A DNA stretch of 64,000 bases from Oligoflexus sp. (lineage in GTDB: Bacteria > Bdellovibrionota_B > Oligoflexia > Oligoflexales > Oligoflexaceae): NCBI RefSeq assembly GCF_035712445.1, contig NZ_DASTAT010000071.1, positions 97,794-161,793 on the forward strand. Reading direction: 5' to 3'. The position numbers and the translations under genes are program-made. A model generated the notes under the pieces. That model was not told the origin of the DNA. It saw nothing but the letters and a program-made list of their open reading frames with translations, and did not search any database. Below are positions 44,280 to 53,046 of the stretch, piece by piece. How positions within the stretch are numbered: the stretch's first letter is position 1; every line of letters begins with the position of its first letter.

Positions 44280-44345
44280 GACCATCAGCTGACGGCGGTG
44301 GAATGCAATCCCGACCATCAGCTGACGACGGCTGACATGCAATCT
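44280..44345. repeat. Two tandem ~33-bp imperfect repeats
   Basis: GACCATCAGCTGACG begins both 44280 and 44313, and each unit ends in ATGCAATC. The units differ by a few substitutions and one indel. The following terminator stem contains a related CAGCTGGAGACGGCTG segment. Confidence 0.6.
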
Positions 44346-44347
44346 CA

Positions 44348-44377
44348 AAACTCCAGCTGGAGACGGCTGGAGTTTTT
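44348..44377 (+). terminator. Rho-independent terminator after the porin-like gene
   Basis: Ten-pair stem AAACTCCAGC (44348-44357)/GCTGGAGTTT (44366-44375), an eight-base loop, and five consecutive T at 44373-44377. Confidence 0.75.
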
Positions 44378-44483
44378 CCCCAGACCCACCCCTCGATTTC
44401 CTCGCGCATTCCCCTTTTTTATCCTTATAATGGAAGAGTCTTAGCCGGCATCCCGGACCTTTCCCTACGAGCGGAGAAAGCCT

Positions 44484-45890
44484 ATGCATCAGAGCGAATG
44501 GCCTGCCCTGCAACGTCTTGATCTCGCCTATACGATTCCTTTCCTTTCGGCCTCGGCGGCGGCCATGTGTGAGCTTGGACTCGCGTCGGATCGTGATGCC
44601 GATAACCTCAGGCAAACCATCAAGGATCATCAGAGGCAACGCGGGGAAGGGCACAAGGTCCTGCTCCAGGAACTCATGGATCAGAATAATGCCATCGTCG
44701 CTCTGCTTCAGGCGCGCTATGGATGGGATGGCTTCGATGCCCTTCTTTTCCGCTGGACCATTAGCCGCGCCGCGGAGGATTTGGCTCATGAACTGTGGAA
44801 TTTCAGCGAAGAGCTGGTGAAAAAAGCCGAGCTGATGTTCAACCAGCCCATGCTGATCATGGAGGGGGATGCCGTCGAACGTCGTTCGCTCTTTTCCATC
44901 TTCCTTGTGGATGTTGCGGCCCATATTGGCGGGATTGCGGAACAGCTGCAGAACCACGGTCTGTCGCTGCGGATTCACTATCCCCTCCCCGCTCTCGATG
45001 TGAAGCTGGACGGCCTCGACAAGGGCCTGGCCACGCACCTGGGCTTTACCTTGGGTGAAGTCGAAGCCCTTCCCTATCAAAAGCTCCAGGGCACCCTGCG
45101 GCTTCTTTATGTGGAGATGGAAAATCTCTTCGCCCTCCTATCAGCCACCCTGACTCAGATCCGGGCGAACTGCACAGGCAGCGATCACGATCAGGCCGTG
45201 CAAATGATTATCGAGGATATGGAAGGCGAAATGGGGCGACTGCAAAAAACGCAAGTTTATGCTCCCGCAGCGTTGCCTCAGATGGAGAATCGTCGGCAGA
45301 GACTGCTCGGAACTCTGCTTGCGGTGCGTTCCGGTATTCATGAAATACGGCAGCACTTTCAGGATATTCTGCGCACCAGTCGCGTGAAGGCACCTCTGGA
45401 ATGGGTGTGGCCCGTGGCCGAGCGCCGACAGCTTTTGAGCGCCCTTCTCAGCCGCTCCGTCAGCATCCGCGATGCCGAGCTCGCCATGGATGCACTCGAA
45501 CGCTACTGCCGCCAACACCTGGTTGCACCTGATCAACTCCTTGGTGCTGAACTGAATCGAATTCATAAGGAACTCGATGAGGCGTCCTTGCAGATCCTTC
45601 GTAAAATCGCTATGGATAAGGGGATCGGCCAATCCTTGATCCAGGAGAAACAGGTGGTATTGCATCGCAAAGACAAGTTGCTGCATGTCATCCAGACAAA
45701 CTTAAGCCGCGCTTTGGTTCTGACTTTTCTGTGCCTTTATCTGCCAGGCTGTGGAGTTAAGACCGCTCCACGCTCGGACGTCCTTGACCTGCGTCCCGCA
45801 GTCCCCTACCATGCGGAGCAACGCACAAACCAGAAAAGTACGGAAAAACCCGTTCAACCCGCAACACCATCAAGACCACAGGAGAAATGA
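44484..45890 (+). CDS. Fumarase/argininosuccinate-lyase-like protein joined to a small lipoprotein
   Basis: 468 residues in one frame. Residues about 1-390 are helical and follow an argininosuccinate-lyase-like layout (LDLAYTIPFLSASAAAMCEL; ISRAAEDLAHELWNFSEELV; LGFTLGEVEALPYQKLQG), but the superfamily signature GSSxMPxKxNP is absent, so catalysis is doubtful. Residues about 391-468 look like a separate small lipoprotein: a hydrophobic segment and lipobox ending LPGC (Cys423), then a Pro/Gln-rich tail, recalling LptM/YifL. In related bacteria argH, a small lipoprotein and dap genes often stand in this order. GGAG lies seven bases before the ATG. An internal start may free the lipoprotein (next feature). 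Confidence 0.6.
   Translation: MHQSEWPALQRLDLAYTIPFLSASAAAMCELGLASDRDADNLRQTIKDHQRQRGEGHKVLLQELMDQNNAIVALLQARYGWDGFDALLFRWTISRAAEDLAHELWNFSEELVKKAELMFNQPMLIMEGDAVERRSLFSIFLVDVAAHIGGIAEQLQNHGLSLRIHYPLPALDVKLDGLDKGLATHLGFTLGEVEALPYQKLQGTLRLLYVEMENLFALLSATLTQIRANCTGSDHDQAVQMIIEDMEGEMGRLQKTQVYAPAALPQMENRRQRLLGTLLAVRSGIHEIRQHFQDILRTSRVKAPLEWVWPVAERRQLLSALLSRSVSIRDAELAMDALERYCRQHLVAPDQLLGAELNRIHKELDEASLQILRKIAMDKGIGQSLIQEKQVVLHRKDKLLHVIQTNLSRALVLTFLCLYLPGCGVKTAPRSDVLDLRPAVPYHAEQRTNQKSTEKPVQPATPSRPQEK
45654..45890 (+). CDS. Possible independently translated LptM-like lipoprotein
   Basis: An in-frame GTG at 45654 inside the lyase-like gene is preceded by AGGAG at 45643-45647 with a six-base spacer. 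It would give 78 residues: a basic n-region (HRKDK), a hydrophobic core (ALVLTFLCLYL) and a lipobox with Cys33, then CGVKTAPRSD. A lipobox 423 residues into a protein could not be processed normally, so an internal start makes better sense of the sequence. Small lipoproteins of this kind (LptM) lie next to dap genes in many proteobacteria. Confidence 0.45.
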   Translation: MVLHRKDKLLHVIQTNLSRALVLTFLCLYLPGCGVKTAPRSDVLDLRPAVPYHAEQRTNQKSTEKPVQPATPSRPQEK

Positions 45891-45893
45891 AGC

Positions 45894-46808
45894 ATGGGCT
45901 CTGCACCGCGCATCACGGGCGTCTACACGGCAATCGTCACCCCCTTTACCAAGGACGGACAGATCGATTGGGGCGCCTTCGATAAGCTGCTGCATATGCA
46001 AGCCCAGGCCGAAGTCGATGGTGTAGTCGTGACCGGAACTACGGGGGAATCACCCACTCTCAGCGTCGATGAAAAAGTATCCCTCTATCGGCGTGCGCGC
46101 ACCTTCCTTCCTGCCAGCGTGAAAGTCATGGCCGGCACGGGCGGCAACGACACGAAACAGTCGGTGGAATTATCCCGGCTCGCCCAGGATGCGGGCGTGG
46201 ATTCGCTTCTGATCGTCACACCGCCTTACAATAAGCCTACGAAAGAAGGACTCTACGCGCACTACGAAGCCATTGGCAAAGCTGTGCGTATCCCGCTTTG
46301 CCTTTATCATGTCCCGAGTCGCACGGGTCAGAGACTTGCCCCTGAGGAACTCGCCTACATCTGTTCGCTGCCTCAGGTGACCGCAGTGAAGGAGGCGAGT
46401 GCGGATCTCTGTCTTTTTTCGAAAGCCGTAAGCCTGACCCTGGGTCAGGCGGATTATTTGAGCGGTGATGATTTCACCTTCCTGCCGACGCTCGCTGTTG
46501 GTGGCCAGGGCGTGATTTCGGTTGTCACCAATGTCTTCCCACGCGCCCTGGTGCAGTTGACCCGTCGCTTCCGTCGCGGGGACACCGGCGGCGCTCTGGC
46601 GATTCATCAGGCGATCTTTCCTTTCGTCGAATGTCTGTTCCTGGAATCGAATCCGGGCCCTGCGAAATATATCCTGGCTCAACAGGGCATCATTCAGGAT
46701 AGCCTGCGTCTGCCTTTGGTTTCGGTTCAGCCGCCCACCGCAAAACGTCTGAACGAATGTTTTGAAATGACAAGACAGAAGCTTCAGGATGTGGGAGCGC
46801 TTTCATGA
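45894..46808 (+). CDS. dapA: 4-hydroxy-tetrahydrodipicolinate synthase
   Basis: 304 residues. Schiff-base Lys166 (TAVKEAS), Tyr138 (LYHVPSRTG) and Thr49-Thr50 (GTTGESPT) match the E. coli active-site residues Lys161, Tyr133 and Thr44. It condenses pyruvate with aspartate semialdehyde in the lysine/diaminopimelate pathway. AGGAG lies nine bases before the ATG, overlapping the end of the upstream gene. The stop overlaps dapB as ATGA. Confidence 0.96.
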   Translation: MGSAPRITGVYTAIVTPFTKDGQIDWGAFDKLLHMQAQAEVDGVVVTGTTGESPTLSVDEKVSLYRRARTFLPASVKVMAGTGGNDTKQSVELSRLAQDAGVDSLLIVTPPYNKPTKEGLYAHYEAIGKAVRIPLCLYHVPSRTGQRLAPEELAYICSLPQVTAVKEASADLCLFSKAVSLTLGQADYLSGDDFTFLPTLAVGGQGVISVVTNVFPRALVQLTRRFRRGDTGGALAIHQAIFPFVECLFLESNPGPAKYILAQQGIIQDSLRLPLVSVQPPTAKRLNECFEMTRQKLQDVGALS

Positions 46809-47614
46809 GCATCAAACGCGTTTGGATCAATGGGCTCTCCGGCCGCATGGGCCTTGAACTGCAGACTTTGATCGCGTCCTCCGAACGATGGGATCTGGTC
46901 GGCGGCACGAGTATCGGCGAGCTGGTCGATCGGGAATTCAATATCACCGAAACGAACTGGAAGCGTCTTCCCGAATGCCTCAACCGAACGGATGTGCTGA
47001 TTGATTTCTCGGCCCCGGCGGGCAATGCCGAGCTTTTGAAGTTTTTTCAGGAAAGCAACGTGAAGGACAAGGCGGTGCTGATCGGCACCACCGGCCTGGA
47101 TGCGGATCAACGCGGCGCCTGGAAAAAGCTCGCCAAGGAACGCAATATCCGACTGCTGCTGGCTCCGAATACCAGTCTTGGCGTTCTGCTGACCCTGAAG
47201 GTTTCCCAGCAGCTCGCGGGTGTCTTGAATAAATTCGATTTCGATATCGAAGTCGTGGAATCGCATCACAGGGCGAAAATTGATGCCCCGAGTGGAACCG
47301 CCAAATTTTTGGCGGAAGGCGTGGCGCGCAGTGTGGATAAACAAACCATCTACGGCCGTACCGGCAAGCGTCAGCCGAATGAAGTCGGGATTGCCTCGCT
47401 GCGGGGCGGCTCGGTTTTCGGTGAGCATGAAATTCGTTTCCTCGGGGATAACGAGGAGCTGGTCGTGAGTCATCGGGCTTTGTCGCGTACGCTTTTCGCG
47501 CAGGGCGCGCTTATGCTGGCCGGATGGATCGTGACCCGGAGTCCGGGCCACTATGGTCTTGAAGATGTCAGTATTGAAGATATGCTGAAGCTTTTACAGG
47601 AAAAAGGCGCTTAA
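46805..47614 (+). CDS. dapB: 4-hydroxy-tetrahydrodipicolinate reductase
   Basis: 269 residues. Nucleotide-binding GLSGRMG at 10-16, the GTTG loop, and the catalytic motif ESHHRAKIDAPSGTA with His154-His155 and Lys158. It reduces the DapA product with NAD(P)H. It is coupled to dapA by four bases. Its stop overlaps by four bases the stop of the convergent secreted protein. Confidence 0.96.
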   Translation: MSIKRVWINGLSGRMGLELQTLIASSERWDLVGGTSIGELVDREFNITETNWKRLPECLNRTDVLIDFSAPAGNAELLKFFQESNVKDKAVLIGTTGLDADQRGAWKKLAKERNIRLLLAPNTSLGVLLTLKVSQQLAGVLNKFDFDIEVVESHHRAKIDAPSGTAKFLAEGVARSVDKQTIYGRTGKRQPNEVGIASLRGGSVFGEHEIRFLGDNEELVVSHRALSRTLFAQGALMLAGWIVTRSPGHYGLEDVSIEDMLKLLQEKGA

Positions 47615-49929
47615 TCCTCGCGCCGGGCCTGCTGCAGATTGTAGTGGGCCGTGCTTCCTGTTTGCACCACGGAAGCTGTCCAGTAATCCACGGCAATGGT
47701 ATCCAGACTCAGGATGGCTCCCTGCTGGCTTTCCACGATCACCGAGTAAACTCCAGGATTCATATTGAAGAAGACGGTCCGGCTCAGTCCCTCATCGGCG
47801 TTGCCGAAGGACCAGCCCTGGTTATAAACCTGACCCTGACTATCGACTAGTGATACATTCACCGCACCCATGCCGCTTTCCATGCGATGCAGAACCACGA
47901 CGGCCCCCATTGCGGAATCAAAAGCTATGGATGCATGATTATCCTGAACCGCGAGTTCATGGAACACATCCTGGATGTAGCCACGCTGCAGCAACGGAGC
48001 CACAGGAATGCTGCGGCGGACCTGCTTGTCGCGATCGAAGGTATAAAGAGCCGTTTCAAATTCAGGAGCTTGGGCCACCGTATAGAGGCGACCTTTGAAA
48101 AGAGTCGTGCCTTCCTCGTAACCCAGAACCGCATCCCCAACGCGGGCCATGCTGCGGTTTTCACCCACAGTGATCATATCCACGAAGTCGATGGGTTGCA
48201 GAGGCTGTTCAAGTGCGGCCTTCTCTTCATAGATCTGATCCACAGCGCTCGGCACCGCAGCCAGGAACACGCGACCGTTGTCGTTGTTCAGCAGCGGCAG
48301 GTCTTCTTCCGTGTGAGCCCCGGCGAAGACCGGCATCGAAAGAGCCGTGCGAACATTGTCGCCTTCGAAGGTCAGCTCCACGAGTCCAGGCTTGATATTA
48401 AAGAAGCAAAAGCGTCCCACAGCATCTGTTTCATGCAGACTGGGCTGGGGCCAACCGAGCTGACTCACATAGTAGGGTCCATCCGCTTCCACATTCAAAG
48501 ATACCTGAAATCCGGGAAGAGCCTGACGCCCATCTTCAGACATGACCCGGGCACAGAGTGAAGCCTTGTTCGTGTCCTGAGCCAGATCAAGTATATTGAG
48601 ATAGTTGGAATAACTGCGGTAATTCATCGTACGCGTGCGCAGAACCTGATCGCGACTGTTGCGATAGAGGGCCACTTCACTGACCGTCGGAACGATCTGA
48701 CCATTTTTCTCGTCCTGAATCTCCACAAAAAAGCGGGAGCCTTCAGGAATTTCGCCGAATTTCGCGTGGCCGTTGGCCGTTGTGCTGGCCTTCAAACGCG
48801 TGCCGAGGATTCGAACCGAGACGCCGCTCACAGGAAAAATGTCCGCGTTTTCTGGCGAGGAACGTTCATCAAGGACCTGAATATCAAGCGTGCGATAATC
48901 CGGGCTGGCATCGGGATAGAAAAAGCGGGCCTGCTGGGTTGCGACGCGTTCCTTGGTCGCTTCCACCTGGGCTACAGATGTGGCCAAAGTCAGAGGTTGG
49001 CGCGGTTTTTCCTGGCTATCAGCCGGAACCTCAGGCGCAGACAGAGACGTTACCGGGGCATCTCCGTAACTGGCATAAGGCTGCTCCATCAGGGGCAGAA
49101 CGCTCGTCAGTTTTTGGAACGATGCCGGACCTTCGCTCGCCAAAAGCGGATCACGATGCTGCGTGCCGTCGCTGACTTCGATCGGGATGATATAGAGCTG
49201 ATCGCCATAGGTCACATAAAGTTCCGTGCGGCCGGCATCACGGGCGTCGAGTTTTTTACGACCCGCATCCCAGCGCACGATCTTGGAATTTCTTAAAAAG
49301 ATCTGGGGAGCGCCGCGCAGGTTCTTATCGACGACCGTAACGCCATCATCCTGCACCGACATTTTCAAAGTTTTGGGAGTAATGCGCAGCTCGTCACCGA
49401 CTTCCACCAGTTCAAGCGTGGCGCCTGCGACTGTCACTGCGCGCTGAACCTGTTTCAGAGGAGCGGTTGGGGCTGGAGTTTTCGCGGCCATCGGCAAAGG
49501 ACGAGGCGCTGCTTCCGGGGGCAGATCCATTTTCAAAGCCGCTTCGGCTTCGCGCAGGATTTCCTCTTCCTCCCGTTCCCGGGCTTTCATTTCATCAGGC
49601 AAAACTACGGGCGTCAGTGCACCTCCGGTTTTAGGACCGGCGACATAGACGAGCGGTTTTTGAGGATTCACAACCAAAGGAACCGGCGGCGCCTTGCGAT
49701 CCAATGGCAATTGCCCGCGGGCAGCGGCCATGAGTTCACTTAAGGTTTTCGCGGGAAGATGCTTGATCGTCTGCAGATCCGCACCGGGAAGAGTGCGGGT
49801 CTTGGTCGGCTCAGCGGATAAAAAATCCTGACCGACCGCAAACTCGCCGTCCGCAGCGTGAGCAGGCATCGCCAGCCAGGCTGTCAAAGCCAGCATGGGA
49901 AGGGCGGCAGGTTGTTTCACACTACGCAT
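47611..49929 (-). CDS. Large secreted protein of unknown family, beta-rich
   Basis: 772 residues with a signal peptide (cleavage near PAHAAD). A 200-residue Pro/Ala/Lys-rich N-terminal region includes a charged helix (KAREREEEEILREAEAALKM). A small domain follows (RNSKIVRWDAGRKK, ELYVTYGDQLYIIPIEV) that resembles secretin- or pilus-associated beta domains. Then come at least three carboxypeptidase-regulatory/Ig-like domains (GVSVRILGTRLKASTTANGH; GFQVSLNVEADGPYYVSQ), and a C-terminal domain with GVYSVIVESQQGAIL. It is periplasmic or surface-exposed. AGGA lies seven bases before the ATG. Function unknown. Confidence 0.7.
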   Translation of the reverse strand: MRSVKQPAALPMLALTAWLAMPAHAADGEFAVGQDFLSAEPTKTRTLPGADLQTIKHLPAKTLSELMAAARGQLPLDRKAPPVPLVVNPQKPLVYVAGPKTGGALTPVVLPDEMKAREREEEEILREAEAALKMDLPPEAAPRPLPMAAKTPAPTAPLKQVQRAVTVAGATLELVEVGDELRITPKTLKMSVQDDGVTVVDKNLRGAPQIFLRNSKIVRWDAGRKKLDARDAGRTELYVTYGDQLYIIPIEVSDGTQHRDPLLASEGPASFQKLTSVLPLMEQPYASYGDAPVTSLSAPEVPADSQEKPRQPLTLATSVAQVEATKERVATQQARFFYPDASPDYRTLDIQVLDERSSPENADIFPVSGVSVRILGTRLKASTTANGHAKFGEIPEGSRFFVEIQDEKNGQIVPTVSEVALYRNSRDQVLRTRTMNYRSYSNYLNILDLAQDTNKASLCARVMSEDGRQALPGFQVSLNVEADGPYYVSQLGWPQPSLHETDAVGRFCFFNIKPGLVELTFEGDNVRTALSMPVFAGAHTEEDLPLLNNDNGRVFLAAVPSAVDQIYEEKAALEQPLQPIDFVDMITVGENRSMARVGDAVLGYEEGTTLFKGRLYTVAQAPEFETALYTFDRDKQVRRSIPVAPLLQRGYIQDVFHELAVQDNHASIAFDSAMGAVVVLHRMESGMGAVNVSLVDSQGQVYNQGWSFGNADEGLSRTVFFNMNPGVYSVIVESQQGAILSLDTIAVDYWTASVVQTGSTAHYNLQQARRED

Positions 49930-50117
49930 GGATGATTCCTGATTCCACGGATGTTCCCTCGTGAAGGCTCATCGGCAGAAGCAAAGGCAGCCTTAAAGGC
50001 ATACTCGCCTCTTTTATGATACCAGAAGGCCAGGACACACGGGCCTTATCTTACCGGGTCATTATTAGGAGAAGCTGAGAAAGAAGAAAAGAAGCTTTTT
50101 TTCAGGTTTTACCAAAT

Positions 50118-50714
50118 CTACAGGCTTCGCACTTTTTCCTGAAGCCCGACGGGCAAGGTTGGAATAACCAGAAGTTCAAGCAAAGAGGCCTGGGAGCGTT
50201 TTGCGGGGTCGAAGCCTAGGGATTTTTCCCAGTCGGCCAGGATCTTCTGGGCCCCTTCGATCGAAGGAGGCTTTCTGGCTTCGATTTCAAAACAGCGAAT
50301 CACGCGATCGAGGTACTGCGCCTGATAGTAAACCACTTCGGCATCGGGAAAGTAAAAGGCCTGGACCTCCTTGCGAAGGGTTCCCTGCCACAAAACCCCA
50401 AGCGGAGCAAGAAAGGCCCGGATGCGTTCGATCTGATTGCCCTTGGCAGGATCCAGATCAAGATTCACTTCCAGGCGCACTTCTGTATCCGCGCCGAGGC
50501 TTTTCACGGTCAGCTGCTGCAGGTAGCTATCAATCCGATGCCGATAGACAGCCTGCGGCGGATTTTCGACCAGGAAATAGGTGTCCTGCACATCCGTTTG
50601 GATGAATTTTTCCGGCTTCCGTTGATGCAGGTCATCGAGCAGGGACCTGATGTCCAGGTCTGCTTCGATGACGAACTTATGCTCGATTTCCAGAAACTGC
50701 AGGTTATCACTCAT
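50118..50714 (-). CDS. CYTH-domain protein
   Basis: 198 residues. The CYTH signature ExExK is present as Glu9-Ile-Glu11-His-Lys13 (LEIEHKF), followed by paired strands with charged faces (YRHRIDSYLQQLTVKSLG, EVRLEVNLDLD, IRCFEIEARK), as expected for the triphosphate-binding tunnel. Family members hydrolyse inorganic triphosphate or thiamine triphosphate, or make cAMP; the choice cannot be made here. The ATG overlaps the stop of the pyruvate-kinase-like gene by one base, so the two are coupled. Confidence 0.8.
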   Translation of the reverse strand: MSDNLQFLEIEHKFVIEADLDIRSLLDDLHQRKPEKFIQTDVQDTYFLVENPPQAVYRHRIDSYLQQLTVKSLGADTEVRLEVNLDLDPAKGNQIERIRAFLAPLGVLWQGTLRKEVQAFYFPDAEVVYYQAQYLDRVIRCFEIEARKPPSIEGAQKILADWEKSLGFDPAKRSQASLLELLVIPTLPVGLQEKVRSL

Positions 50715-52126
50715 TACTGGATCTGTTGCACAGTGAAGAGGTTACTGGCTTCCTTGCCGAGCGAGGACAGCGAAACCGATACGAAGACGTAACGGTCACC
50801 ATCGCTGAGCCAGGTCTTGCGTGTCATCAGACTGTTGATGATAGGAAAAACCTGCTCGATGTCGGGCGCTTCATCCAGAAGAATCCCAACCACGCCCCGC
50901 ACCAGACGCAGACGGCGCACCACATCCGGGGACATGGTCACGGCGATGATTGGCGTCTGCACTCCATACGAAGACAAGTGAAGAGCGGTGTTACCGGCTT
51001 TGGTGATACACACGATGCCTTTGGCCTGATTGCGGTAGGCAGCGCGATAGGCGGCAAATGTTACCGCTTCGATCTCGGTCGTGATCTCGGGATGTTTTTT
51101 CACCCAGTTCAGACCCTGAGTCGTCGACGATTCGGCGTCTTCAATCGTTTTCACTGCAAGGGCCACGCCCTTCTCAGCAAATTTTCCGTAAGCGAGCTCT
51201 TCAGAAAGAACCACAGCATCCGCGCCGTCAAAGACCGCGTTGGCGATGTCGGAAACTTCAGCGCGCGTCGGCGTTACGTTGTGCCGCATCGAACCGAGCA
51301 TCTCACTGGCAACGATCGACATCTTGGCGTAATCATTACACTTTTGGATGACTTCCTTGGTGACCATGGGAACCAGAGCCGGATCCATCCGCATGGCGAG
51401 TTCCACGCGGGAAATGACGACGCCATGAACGAAGGGCAGGAGCTCTTCGAGGTTTTTCAGTGTGCCTTTGGTGGCGACTTTCAAAAGCAGCCAGGGGGAA
51501 TTCGGCTGCGCTTCCAGGCGTTTTTTCACCTTCTCCAGATCCGCGGCATCTTCAATCGAAGGCAGAATCAGATAGTCGATGTCGGGATCCGAAGCGGCTT
51601 TCCACGCGTCTTCAGGCACGGTATCAATTCTGATTTGTTTTTTGGTGGCGGGAACCACGACATCGCAATCGTTATGGAGCACACCGCCCTGAACGACTTC
51701 GAGAACCACGTGATCCTTTTTCACTTCCTTGGTCTTGCAGACGACCATGCCATTGGCAAGGTAAACCGAATGATCGACCGCGAAAAGATCGGGCCATTCT
51801 TCCGTGCGAATCGTCAGATCGCCCTGACCTTTTTCAGGGCTGACCTTGATGATGTCGCCGAATTTGAATTCTTTCGAACCTTCCAAACCGACCACCATAC
51901 CGCGCACGCGATCATAAAGATCGACGAGCAAAGGCAGCTTTTCCTTGGCCATGGGGACTTCGCGTTTGATCCGGCGGCAGATTTCCCGTACGCGGTCTAT
52001 TTCACCGTGTTTCGACACGATGCGAATGGCATCGACTTTGTTGGGGTCGATGGTGCGAATCAGTGCATCCGTCAAGCATGATGTTTCAAAAGACCAGACC
52101 ACATGGGTTCTTCTCAGTTTGTTCAT
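50714..52126 (-). CDS. Pyruvate-kinase-like protein with altered active site
   Basis: 470 residues from the ATG at 52126; a GTG at 52174 is the alternative. The fold is recognisable from PTRAEVSDIANAVFDGADAV (286-305), SIVASEMLGSM (270-280) and AEKGVALAVKTIEDAE. But key residues differ: the potassium site RxNxSHG reads RIVSKHG (35-41), losing Asn and Ser; the magnesium Glu of KIEN is Ala218 in KVAT (catalytic Lys216 kept); and ARGDLG reads SRVELA (239-244). It may be a regulatory pseudoenzyme or have changed substrate. It sits in trmFO-psd-pyk-like-CYTH. Confidence 0.8.
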   Translation of the reverse strand: MNKLRRTHVVWSFETSCLTDALIRTIDPNKVDAIRIVSKHGEIDRVREICRRIKREVPMAKEKLPLLVDLYDRVRGMVVGLEGSKEFKFGDIIKVSPEKGQGDLTIRTEEWPDLFAVDHSVYLANGMVVCKTKEVKKDHVVLEVVQGGVLHNDCDVVVPATKKQIRIDTVPEDAWKAASDPDIDYLILPSIEDAADLEKVKKRLEAQPNSPWLLLKVATKGTLKNLEELLPFVHGVVISRVELAMRMDPALVPMVTKEVIQKCNDYAKMSIVASEMLGSMRHNVTPTRAEVSDIANAVFDGADAVVLSEELAYGKFAEKGVALAVKTIEDAESSTTQGLNWVKKHPEITTEIEAVTFAAYRAAYRNQAKGIVCITKAGNTALHLSSYGVQTPIIAVTMSPDVVRRLRLVRGVVGILLDEAPDIEQVFPIINSLMTRKTWLSDGDRYVFVSVSLSSLGKEASNLFTVQQIQ

Positions 52127-52197
52127 TCTTCTTTTCCACTCCCTCGAATCATTGTGCAGGAGCCCTGATAACACCGCGTTGGGGGCGATTTTTCCTG

Positions 52198-53046
52198 TCA
52201 GCTGAGGCGTTCACCCAGGCGGACAGGACGGCTGGACAAGGCATGGTCCATACGATAACGCTTTGCCAATGCCTCGTCAAAAGCAATAATGACAGTTGAT
52301 CCCAGCATAAAGGTGCCAAGTTCCTGACCAGGTACAATCCTGTGTGTACGGTCCAGCTCAAAACTGCGTGGACCCTGCCGCGCCTGACCCAGACTGCCAT
52401 TGCTGGCGAAATCTGTCAGAAACGGCGTAGTGATGCGACCCACATTCAAGGCTCCGACCATGGCCAGATAAAGCACACCATCCTTCGTCTCAATATCAAA
52501 GACAAGGCGTTCATTACGCGTAAAAAGGCTGGGCGTCCAGCGCACCGAAGGCTTGTTCACGGGCCATAGCTCACCAGGATAATAGCGAATCTTTTTCAGA
52601 TCCCCCTGAATTGGGCTATGAACGCGGTGATAATTGTGGGGCGCCAGATAAATGGTGGCCGACCAGCTCAGATAAAGATCGGGCGGAACATCATCACCAA
52701 ACATGAGTTCCGCCAGCGAGTACTCAAGACCCTTGGCCTGCACCGCACTGTTTTCGGTGGCAGGACCCGACACGCTCAGGACGCCATCGCAGGGCATGAC
52801 CAGATCGCCCTGAATCGGACGGGCTCCGGGTTTCAGCTTGCGGGTGAAGACATCCTCGATCGTGGCGTAGTCTTCCAGCGGTCTTTCCGCCTCGCTCATA
52901 TCGATGCCAAAAGCTTTGACGAAAGCGCTGCAAACAGGCTGTCCGAGCGTTCCAGGCAGTTTTAATCGTGCGGCCTTGCCAGCGGCGAGACTGATCATAT
53001 TCAAAGGCAGAATCTGCCCCAAACCACTAAAGACCTGCTTGCGCAT
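52198..53046 (-). CDS. psd: Phosphatidylserine decarboxylase proenzyme
   Basis: 282 residues from the ATG at 53046 (GGAG upstream), overlapping the trmFO 3' end by 20 bases. The self-cleavage motif LGST is at 248-251, with Ser250 forming the pyruvoyl group; Asp87 (MPCDGVL) and His143 (YHRVHSPI) complete the processing triad, matching E. coli Asp90 and His147. It makes phosphatidylethanolamine at the inner membrane. No pssA is in the window. Confidence 0.94.
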   Translation of the reverse strand: MRKQVFSGLGQILPLNMISLAAGKAARLKLPGTLGQPVCSAFVKAFGIDMSEAERPLEDYATIEDVFTRKLKPGARPIQGDLVMPCDGVLSVSGPATENSAVQAKGLEYSLAELMFGDDVPPDLYLSWSATIYLAPHNYHRVHSPIQGDLKKIRYYPGELWPVNKPSVRWTPSLFTRNERLVFDIETKDGVLYLAMVGALNVGRITTPFLTDFASNGSLGQARQGPRSFELDRTHRIVPGQELGTFMLGSTVIIAFDEALAKRYRMDHALSSRPVRLGERLS

